Under the pieces are notes generated by a model. That model was given only the letters and a program-made list of their open reading frames with translations, was not told where the DNA came from and searched no databases. This document shows positions 55,665 to 64,000 of a stretch of DNA of 64,000 bases, piece after piece. The stretch spans positions 143,150,350-143,214,349 of the forward strand of contig JASEVX010000003.1 in NCBI GenBank assembly GCA_031761405.1, read 5' to 3'. The DNA is from Serripes groenlandicus (lineage: Eukaryota; Mollusca; Bivalvia; Cardiida; Cardiidae). Both the position numbers and the translations under genes were made by a program. Each line of letters starts with the position of its first letter. Within the stretch, counting starts at the first letter, position 1.

Positions 55665-56286
55665 TGTCTCCTGATACGGACAACATCTTCTATTGTTGGA
55701 AAAGGAGTAAAACTGCTCGGAGCCTCAGAAGATGAAACTCCTCAGAAAGGTTAAAATCAATGAAGAATACAATCAGAACATAAACTTTCCCCAATTACAT
55801 TACCACGTATATTACCAGTACCATCGTAGTATGTATTCTGATATATAAGTCGTTATGCTATACCAACAGTCCTGAACATCAATGTGCCAATTTGAAATAG
55901 CTGTCATACAAGAAACAGGTATTGAAAATTATCGTCGTCTAGTCAATCTTTTTTTTAAATCAATATTTCTGGATATGGAAATGCGTTATTATTTTCGTCA
56001 ACTTATATTCTTACGATTTGTATAACCTCTACATATGTTGTTGATCCATGTCAGACGCCACAAGAAAATGATAGTTCTCAATTAAAATAGTTTTCTTTAT
56101 ATAAAGCTCCTGAGGTATAATAAGTGTCGTCTGAAATCTGAAATCTGAAAATCCAGAATAAAAACTGGAGACATCTGTAAAACTGAGAAAGGATTTGGGT
56201 CTTAATTTAAAGTTGACGGCATTCAGTTCAAAAGAAGGAAATTTCTCGTTTTCTCAAACTTAAATGAAAGTCTACTTATCTTCCAG
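55665..56286. other. Intron between discoidin and WSC7, nothing recognised
   Basis: AT-rich sequence without exon features. A small direct repeat (ctgaaatctgaaatctgaaa) lies near 56128. Confidence 0.5.
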
Positions 56287-56412
56287 ACACAGATTCGTAC
56301 CTAGGTTGTTATATGGATGGTGACGACTCTTTCTCAATTGAAGGGACAAATGTGTCCATCGAAGATTGTCTTTATTTGTGCAGAGATAATTATAAACAGT
56401 TTGCAGGCATAG
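56287..56412 (+). CDS. Exon: WSC domain 7, first half
   Basis: A 126-bp exon, opening after cttatcttccAG and closing at ggcataG|GTATGT, phase 1-1. It encodes SYLGCYMDGDDSFSIEG, then IEDCLYLCRDNYKQFAGIG. GCY-x-D and C-x3-C…Y..FAG are textbook WSC features. The split point, after FAGI, differs from that in WSC1. Confidence 0.88.
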
Positions 56413-56461
56413 GTATGTATTGTTAATGTTCCATTACTTATATTTCTTTTATTGAAGAATG

Positions 56462-56735
56462 ACTGCCTCGGTGGTGTAGTGTTAGAACGTCCGCCTCTGT
56501 GTGGGAAGTCGGTGCCGGGTGATAACAAAGACTTAGTAGTGATGGCTTTCCCTCCTTGTCACTCAGGAGTGTGGGGTTAGCATTACGACTGACTCAGGAG
56601 TGTGGGGGTCGCATTACGACTGACTCGGTGGTGTTAGGATAAATGAATCGGTAGTACTGGTACCTTCCCATACACGACGTGATGTAAATACAAGATGGTT
56701 GAAACCGACGAAAGAACAATCCAAACAACCTATAT
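56462..56735 (+). mobile_element. tRNA-derived SINE (family II) with an internal duplication
   Basis: The head reads gcctcggtggtgtagtgtta and the B-box region is gtgccgggtgataac. gcattacgactgactcagga occurs twice with a 38-bp step. The 3' end reads cacgacgtgatgtaaatac and gttgaaaccgacgaaaga. It lies in the intron that splits WSC7. Confidence 0.75.
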
Positions 56736-56849
56736 AGTAGCGTAGACTACATAATATGTACCCTTTTATTATTATTTACTTCTTTTGTTGACATCAATAT
56801 TCAACAGTTATGACATTAACATATATTCGTCTTTCCCATGCATTTAATT

Positions 56850-57660
56850 TGTCGATTCGCGATAGCTGTGTTGGTAACGACGAAGTTTATTCCTGATGTT
56901 AAACCCCAAACACGACCATTCATTCTTTCCGCTGGGTGTAACTAGCGTCAATCGCCTTGTCAGGTCGGATCTTTTAGGAATGTTGCAATGTCGTCGAACA
57001 AGCCTCAAGTACGTTTCACAGCATCCTCCGACTCCTGAAACTCGAGGAGGAATTTCAGATGTGGAGGGTGTATGTAGCCGAGGTATATGTATAAGGGGGC
57101 ACTCATACTGCCTTGTTATGGAGTTTTGTAGCAACGGGGGAAAACGTTAACCTACGGGCCATGAGGTCTAAGGTTCTAGCCCTGGTCAGGTCTGACCATT
57201 TAGGACTATTACAACGGATGCCCAAATGCGTGGTACTATGTAGCAAAGATATATGTCTATATGGGTTCTTATACTGTCTTTCTATAGAGCTAGCTTTTGT
57301 AGCAACGGGGTAGAACGTTTGCCTATGGGCCAAGAGATCTTAGGTTCTAGCCGTGTTCAGGTCGGACCTTTAAGGTTACAAATGATGCCCACAATACGGG
57401 GCACTATGTAGCCAAGGTATATGTATAAAGGGGCACTTATACTACCTTGTTATGGAGTTAGCTTTTATAGCAACGGGGTAGAACGTTTGCCTATGGGCCA
57501 AGATATCTTAGGTTCTAGCCCTGGTCAGGTCGGACCTTTTAGGACTGTTACAACGGATGCTCAATAAGGAGCACTGTGTAGCCAGGGTATATGTATTAGG
57601 GGACACGTATACTGCCTTGCTATAGAGCGACTTATTAAAACGTTCGCCTTTAAATCAAAG
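56850..57660 (+). repeat. Tandem array of tRNA-head-like units, about 170 bp each
   Basis: gtagcaacggggtagaacgt, tgcctatgggccaagagatc, ttaggttctagccctggtca and tatgtagccaaggtatatgt recur about every 168-171 bp (anchor positions 57135, 57306, 57474), with a diverged unit upstream. Each unit has A-box-like (tagcaacggggtagaacg) and B-box-like (ggttctagcc) words, so these are probably tandem SINE heads. Confidence 0.75.
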
Positions 57661-57881
57661 GGTCTTAAAATTAAAGTTCTACTTCTGCCAAAATGTTTTA
57701 AAAATTCGTCTGCTACACTTCACGTCTTTCGTCAGAAGTTACAGCTGTTGTTATAGTACAAACATGCGGTCAGTAACAGCTCATGCGACACTTAGCACAT
57801 GCAAATACTTGCGTGAACCTTGAATGTATGCAGATTATTCAACAATGTAAAATAAATAAGTTTAAACTATCTATATTTCAG

Positions 57882-58022
57882 ATGAGAACGATGACTGTAT
57901 GTGCGGGGAGCCGTCCCCGGACTTCGGCTATGTGGATGACAGTTATTGCCCCTATGATGACAGTACATCTAAAAGACATGGAACCAATACATACAACATT
58001 TTGGCTGTTTATAGAACGTACA
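57882..58022 (+). CDS. Exon: WSC domain 7, second half
   Basis: A 141-bp exon, opening after ctatatttcAG and closing at cgtacA|GTAAGT, phase 1-1. It encodes ENDDCMCGEPSPDFGYVDD, then SYCPYDDSTS and NTYNILAVYRTY. The C-M-C-G and closing VYR features fit WSC. Like WSC2 it has only six cysteines in total and lacks the C…CGG pair. It is the last exon I can assign with confidence. The donor shows the gene continues. Confidence 0.85.
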
Positions 58023-58089
58023 GTAAGTCCGCTTTTTAATTATTAATCTCTTTAAACAAAAACCCACCTTAAGAGGTTCGGAAATGAAG

Positions 58090-58202
58090 GGTTCGTTTAA
58101 GGTTTTTACGCTGCTTTTAACAGCGAATCTCATATCGCGGCGGACAGAAAAGAAGACGATATTGGGCCAACACCTTATGATTACTACGACATAAAATACA
58201 AG
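58090..58202 (+). other. SINE 3' scrap and a possible small exon
   Basis: ttttacgctgcttttaacag with catatcgcggcgg is a SINE 3' remnant on the minus strand. Just after it, 58153-58202 is open in the right phase (acceptor agaaaAG, donor tacaAG|GTAAGA) and reads DDIGPTPYDYYDIKYK. Such a 17-residue exon is speculative. Confidence 0.25.
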
Positions 58203-58748
58203 GTAAGAAACTAATACCACCCAACCTGCTGGAGCTCAAGAGTTTCATTGACTCCGGGTCTTATAGTGCAAGTATTTACAATCACACTGAACTACTCTTG
58301 CTGTCAGAGTTTGGTCAGGAAAGCTGGCCAAATGACGCGAGGGCGCAAGCTTGTCTGGATCTTTGTTAATCACAATATCCTAAAGGACGAGTTCGTGTAT
58401 TACAACCGAAATACATTCAAATAACATAAGACACGCTTAAGGTGATAGTGGAGTTTTGTTTCAGCATTAGGTTACATTTTGTTCATGAGTATCATCTAAA
58501 GATGTAATACATTAGTCGGACAGGGACGTCATTGTATCGGTACTTATTGTATAATTTAATACTGACTATTTAAAATGTGTCGATTTGTGTGTTTTAAACA
58601 CTTCGAGCATTTAGAAAAACTAAAACAATTGAATTTATGCAAATACTCGCTTGAGTATTCAATATCTACATATGTCATTGGACATAGTTTGGCTAGAGGT
58701 GGCTCCTTTTGGCTTGGTATATCCACAATCAATATACCGAAGAAAAAG

Positions 58749-58942
58749 TCTGTAACCCTTTCCAAAGACTCCAAATTATAGAAAATCTCTATAAATGATA
58801 GTATGGTTATTGAATAGAGTTAAATCATTGTGACAAACGGAGAAATTGCTCATTATGAGAAATTTCTCCTTTTGCCACAGTTAGTTCGAAAGTCGTCTGC
58901 TGCTGATGCGTCAGAATGTGTCTACAAGTGGGTAAGGGCTAA
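58749..58942. mobile_element. TTAA hairpin MITE, near-intact
   Basis: It runs from gtaaccctttccaaagactc to ctacaagtgggtaagggcta. The central hairpin is gagaaattgctcattatgag with aaatttctccttttgccac. It is the last clear copy in the window. Confidence 0.85.
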
Positions 58943-60561
58943 TATGATATGATCCCGGTCACCTTTGAGTTTGTTGGACAAAAACCACACACAATAATTT
59001 ATGTTGTCAACATTTAAGTATATCTCTAGCAACACTATTATTATAATGACACTATTATTGAAAAAGTCAGTCAGTAGTTTCTGACTTATGAGACACGTAT
59101 CTGAACAGGTTTTATATTTTATTTTTGGAAGAACCATCCTACTTGCCAAGCGCATTGGCAGGCAGGGCCGAAACTGTAAAACTCTGAAAACGTTCTCGGT
59201 GCTCAGAAATGAACTCCATGCTCCAAATAAGGCTTCTGAATGGTCAATTTGGAGAACGAAAATGCTTCTGACCAATCAGATAATTGTTTCAAGCACAAAT
59301 TATGAGCACAGTTTTGGGGCCTGGTAATATCATTTGACTGTCTGACGGCTTCCCATATGGCCACGCACAAAACGGACCCCACCGTCGCCATTGTATTTCA
59401 ATTTTCTACCGCTAGACAATCGTTGTAGTTCCGAAATTCGTGACGTTTTTCTTTGTTCGCGACGAAAAATGTTTTCTACGGAGCCCCTAAAGTGACATTC
59501 AACATATTTTGTGATATGTAAATTCGTCGTAAACACGAAATAAAATGGCTAATTTGCATATTAAATAAAAGTATTGAATTATGATTTCGTTAACCATTTC
59601 GATAATACGAAATGAAACGGCCAATATCTTTCGAAAAAAATAAGGTGTCGAAGGTAGGCGATATCTTAATAAGTTACATTGTGTCCGGTTTAACTTACAA
59701 CTTGAAATGTCTTTAACTTCAATTTTTGATAAAGGAAATTAAACACCCTTTGTAAACATTCGTGTCGTGTGCAAATGTTTTAAATAAAGACTTAACGGTA
59801 TGATTACAATGTAACCATGTGATTCGTTCAGGTTATTGTAACGTAAGCTTACGTTAGAGGTTACATCAAACAAGTTACTTACTTGTTTCACCAATAATCA
59901 CAGTGCGACTAATATGTTAAGCAAATCTGAACACTATAAGCAATGCCCGATAAAAGGCTCCGGAAAGCGTTTTTGTCTAGCCGCTATGAAGGGGCATAAG
60001 CTAGATTAAGGTGTTGCTTATTCCGGCGACGTTAAACATTCGACCATAGCTCAACGTTAAAGGTGTTTGGGTTGTTGTTTTCTTTTGTGTTTTTCAACTT
60101 TTCCTCAATATTAAGCATTGAGGAACGCTTTCAAACCGTGAGTTATGGTAACATATAATAACCTTCATGTCACTGTATTTTGTATATGAGTGTCGCTTTT
60201 TTTAGGTAAAAACGTGAATTTCTCTTAATTTGGATGGATATTTATAATTGGACATTACTTGTTTATCTTTGATATGGACTAAGTTGGCTTCGAATGGTGT
60301 GTTCCCGATACGTCGACTCGTACAGATTAACACCTATCACTTATCCGGGAATAGGGGGTACCTAAAGAGGTATAGAACTATAAATATAAATCCATTTATT
60401 TGATGTTACGGATAGACGGAATTTAAAGGCATTTTAATAAAGAATTCAAAATTTAGAATAACATTTAGACGTTCCCTGGTATTCACACAAAGTTCACCCA
60501 GTGCATTTGGCGAAGAGCACAAGCAACCGGTCTCTAGATTCCATTTAATCAAAACTTAGAT
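58943..60561. other. Intergenic or intronic stretch without recognised genes
   Basis: 59090-59280 shares a dispersed repeat with 54835-55200. The remainder is AT-rich, with only short open frames of no recognisable domain. If the modular gene continues downstream, its next exons are not recognisable here. Confidence 0.45.
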
Positions 60562-61047
60562 GTAAAGACACTCGTCCGACGTGCAGCAATCCTGCCTCTG
60601 CTTCCCTTAGACATGATTGAAGACTTCTGGTTCCAGACTCTAGAAGACAGAGACGACGCCGATCTAACGGAACTCACAGAATCGTTCACAGACTACGTAA
60701 CCGAACGATTGGAAGAGGGCGACAGATCGATGTGAAACCACTTTGGCACACAGAGATCACGTACTACGAACAACATCGACGGCTGGCACAGCAAACTTAA
60801 GAAAATGACCCAGCACTCCCACCCGAACTTATTTACAGCCATCCAGATATTCAAAGACATTCAGAACGCAAATGATATTGAGAAAATACAGAGAGCTATC
60901 GGTGGAACAACTCGCCCACGTGCAAAGAGGTACCAGACTATTGATCGTAGATCAAGTATCCTGAAAGAGAGGTACGACACTGGTGTTCTGAAGTTGATGG
61001 CTTATGCTGACTCTGCATCTCAGCTCATTCACTTGAATTTAAACTAA
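60562..61047 (+). pseudogene. MULE-like transposase C-terminal remnant with one in-frame stop
   Basis: One reading frame runs from VKTLVRRAAILPLLP through DMIEDFWFQTLEDRDDAD and EGDRSM, then a TGA at 60733-60735 where RSMWNHF-type text would be expected. It continues as NHFGTQRS, NNIDGWHSKLKK and HPNLFTAIQIFKDIQ to a natural stop at 61045-61047. The NN-x-E/D-x-W-H-x-x-L/K block followed by HPNL…F…Q is typical of the C-terminal region of Mutator-like (MULE-type) transposases in animals. The catalytic core is not present upstream. It is a transposon remnant unrelated to the modular gene. Confidence 0.65.
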
Positions 61048-61759
61048 CAGTGACGTTTTAGGTGCAGATATAAAACGTGAATTAGTTTTCAGTTACTATT
61101 GGTTTTCGTATGATTATATGTTATTTCCTAATATTTTTCTTAATAGTGCTGAAAAAGATCCAGACTGCATAGTTTGAATTAAAAAAAACGATAAGTGCAG
61201 CAAAATATCAACTTGCACGTATGTGCAGGCTATTCCAAGGTTACACTTTTCTCAAATGTTTGAAATTTCGCATTCTCAGGGATATTCTGCATGTATATAT
61301 TTTCTTGGTCATAAATGTTTATGCATTAATACAATTTAAAAAAAGAAAACCAGTTTGTTTCATTTAATTTCCGTGTAGATCTAGTCGATCAATAAGACTT
61401 CTGGATTGTACAATTAACCGTTACCTTTTGTTCGCCTGCACTTGGAAGGATTCACTAAAATTAGCAGAAAACATTGAGGGAAATATAAAAATCGTTTTTC
61501 TTGGGTAGTTAACGATTTTTTACCGGTCATATAGTGAAAATAATATATTTATAACTATTTATGTCTACACAAGACAATGGGTAAAAACATCTTAAAGACA
61601 TTAAAGAAAATGGGAACTGTATCATGTATGTAAAATATAAAAGAAACCCGTTTCAATAAATCATAAGTCTAAAGAAGTAGGTATACATATTTACCTGTTA
61701 GTCTAGGAGATAACAGAAAAATCGTGTAAAGGATGGATGATACCAAGTAATACTAATCA
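61048..61759. other. AT-rich stretch, no gene recognised
   Basis: It lies between the MULE remnant and the SINE. No repeat ends or domains are visible. Confidence 0.5.
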
Positions 61760-61965
61760 AATCTGGTGCAGAGGTAGAGCGTCGGCCTCTCACATCAAAG
61801 GTCCCTGGTTCGAGTCCCGTGATGAGCGGGTCCTGACTTTGGGATTTTTCCACACAATCGGCGCGAGTACTGGTTAAGTATCCAGGAAGCAGACATCGAG
61901 CGTGATTAATATAAGCTTAAAGCTTGTTTTGCAATCGATTTAAAATAAATAAGTTTAAACTAATC
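61760..61965 (+). mobile_element. tRNA-derived SINE (family III)
   Basis: The head has ggtgcagaggtagagcgtcg (A box) and tccctggttcgagtcccgtg (B box). The body matches 19750-20005, including ttgggatttttccacacaa, ggaagcagacatcgagcg and aaagcttgttttgcaatcg, and the tail is (aaat)n. Confidence 0.85.
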
Positions 61966-62229
61966 AAATCTTTTTTTTTTGCAAGATGGCCGTCAAATTA
62001 GCCGCCCGAAGTTCACATTTTGCTAAAAGATATTTGTAGTTGCCCGATTTCCATGATCTAGGTGTGAATTCCTATGTTTTCAAGCCTGCTGAAGTTGATT
62101 TTCCTGTTTATAAAGCACGCAGAAACATATTTTTCTCACTTTGCACATTTGTTTAGGATTTTCATACGTTTGCATGACTTGTAGTGTTAGTGCATATCAT
62201 ACGACAGAGTCCTACAAATCTTAGCATAG

Positions 62230-64000
62230 TTAGGAGAAGCAGTTGTTGCCCAGTATGTGCAAGATGGAGTAATATGTCCCTCAGTCTTGAGAAAGCAGTT
62301 CTTCACAACTGCAGCAGTGGACAACATATATCATAATCCGACTGCGACCACATCTCAAACGTCATTCCATGGTACAAGTGTGCCCATTTTCCAACATATA
62401 AGCACTGAAAATGCTGGCGATGAACGTGAGCCACTCAAACTAGAGTTAGAAATAAAGGTTAAGAAAGTCCCAGAGCTTCCAGAAGCATAAACCAATATTC
62501 GACCAGCATACATCATGAAAAAACCCAATCCTCTTCCAGTACCAAGCCAATCTTTGCCAGCACCCGAGTCGATATGCTCACACGTGAAAGAAGTATATTC
62601 TTGGTTGGAGGAAGTCTTCCTCATTTAGAATGTGGCGGATGCAGTCAGCATCACATGGTCAGCCCACCATGCAACGCAGAAAAGAAGATCTCCCTTTGAA
62701 GTGAGCCTTTCAGCGATGATGTGGCGAGATCAGGCTCACTCTGTTGCAACGATCAAGCATGCCATGGCGAAGGTCCGTGATACAGTGGCTTTCCTGAACC
62801 CAGGGCAGATACCTGTCATTGCTGCTAACCAACCGTTGTATGCTCTGGGAAAACAAATACAATGACAGTGGCCCGAATATAGAAAGGACAAGTTCGTGAT
62901 CATGTTCGGTGGACTTCATGTAGAAATGGCTGCACTGAGATCAATAGGAACATTACTACGGGACATTGGCTGGACCAGTGTCATTGTGGAAGCAGGTGTG
63001 GCCTCATCTGGTACAGCAGAGTCTAGCATATCAGATATAACCATTAAGGATTGGTGTAAACAACGGGGAGATCCAGTTCTGGAGTCTGGTGCTGGACATG
63101 GAGCTCACCATATTCACCAAGATCTGCTCATTCAGAGAAGTAGACTTCGACTTGTACCGTGAAGCACTTTCAGAACTGATGCCTTACTTCTTTGCGAATA
63201 ACATTGTCAACTATGCGCGATGGATCCCAATTCACTTCCGAGATATGATGACTATGCTAAAGAAGGTAGAAGCCTATGATGCCAGGTACGAGCGGGTGGA
63301 CGTAGTCTTTGATGTGTACAAGAAGTCAAGTCTGAAATCCAAGACGAGGTCAAAAAGGGGGCAAGGAAGAAGGGTTACAGGAGCTAGTAAGACACCAGGT
63401 TACTGGCAAAGCTTCCTTTGTGAGACCAGCAACAAAACTAAGCTGTTTCACTTCCTTGCAGAAAAGATGTGTGAACCAGAGACGACAAGCACAGTCATCG
63501 TCACAAAAGGAGAAGATGCCATTAGCAACACAAGGAAGTCTCTGGATGCGGTGTCCCCATGTTCTCATGAAGAAGCTGACAGTCGGATATTTGTACACGC
63601 CAGAGACGACTGATGGGAGCAAGTCTATTACCATTAAAGATAATGACACAGACGTGCTAGTGATAGCAATGTCTGTACTGCCGTCCTTACAGGAACTAGG
63701 TCTTGAGAAAATGTGTATTGCCTTTGGCCAAGATGCGATGGATTCCAGTCCATGAGATAGTTTCTGCAATAGGGCTTGAGAAAACTAGGGGGATCCCATA
63801 CTTCCATGCGTACACTTGCTGTGACGTCGTGTCTGCCTTTCATGGGAAAGAGAAAAAATCTGCATGACAGACTTGGAACGTATTGATGATGTTTCTGAAA
63901 CATTCACTAATCTAAGCCAGCATCCAACATTGATTTATGATCTTGACCTGCAGAGGCTAGAGAGATTCGTTGTCCTCATGTACAGCATATCAAGCGCAAC
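62230..64000 (+). pseudogene. Decayed repetitive transposon-type gene of unnamed family, runs off the window
   Basis: One frame covers 62230 to about 63090 with in-frame stops at 62488 (TAA), 62629 (TAG) and 62863 (TGA). It carries CPSVLRKQFFTTAAVDNI, SFHGTSVPIFQHIS and FVIMFGGLHVEMAALRSIG. A frameshift near 63090 leads to MPYFFANNIVNYARWIPIHF and SPCSHEEADSRIFVHA. Further shifts lead to KDNDTDVLVIAMS and then RWIPVHEI, PYFHAYTCCDVVSAFHGKEK, with another TGA. These motif blocks are familiar from a high-copy, uncharacterised protein family in molluscs and cnidarians. The HEEAD…DTDV…HA-x-T-x-C-D series suggests a nuclease-like fold, but I do not assign a function. It lacks introns and is plainly dead. 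Confidence 0.7.

Overview
The window looks like nuclear DNA from a bivalve mollusc, probably a heterodont clam or mussel; this is inferred. The reasons are coding sequence broken into short exons with GT/AG introns, tRNA-derived SINEs with the mollusc-type 3' domain (gtgatataactgaa…), a palindromic ATGAGCC…GGCTCAT MITE, and extracellular domains of the WSC, C-type lectin, Sushi and discoidin families. There is no bacterial operon, rRNA or CRISPR.

Layout: 1-4630 is a 62-bp satellite, cut by the window edge. 4631-11742 is repeat-rich non-coding DNA, with a SINE at 7552-7855 and a 34-bp minisatellite at 7860-9862. 11743-58022 holds at least 28 plus-strand exons that fit one very large modular gene. 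In order they encode three Sushi/CCP domains; WSC1 and WSC2; mini-domain 1; CTLD1; three further WSC / mini-domain / CTLD modules (the WSC of the third, WSC5, is frameshifted); WSC6; mini-domain 5; a four-exon F5/8C discoidin domain; and a two-exon WSC7. The mini-domain is a 36-40 residue, one-exon unit with a C-x2-L…G-x-Y-x-[IL]…C-x-F pattern. It recurs five times at the same place in the module and resembles the N-terminal edge of fibrinogen-related domains. Nearly every domain-boundary intron is phase 1, as expected for a gene grown by exon shuffling and tandem module duplication. The visible coding total is about 5 kb (about 1,700 residues) spread over 46 kb. I found neither the signal-peptide exon nor a final transmembrane or stop exon, so both ends are open. 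A secreted or membrane-bound recognition or adhesion protein, or the ectodomain of a polycystin-1-like protein (which also combines WSC and CTLD), are the main options.

The introns are crowded with mobile DNA: about 24 copies of a hairpin MITE with piggyBac-like TTAACCCTTT ends, an 893-bp perfect foldback, several SINE families, a 2.2-kb element with an internal 166-bp tandem array, and a second 34-bp minisatellite. 58943-64000 has no exon I recognise. It holds two decayed transposon-derived genes (a MULE-like transposase remnant at 60562-61047 and an unnamed repetitive family from 62230 to the edge) and a SINE. A theme across the window is that the SINE 3' domain has repeatedly been turned into tandem arrays (62 bp, 56 bp and 41 bp units).
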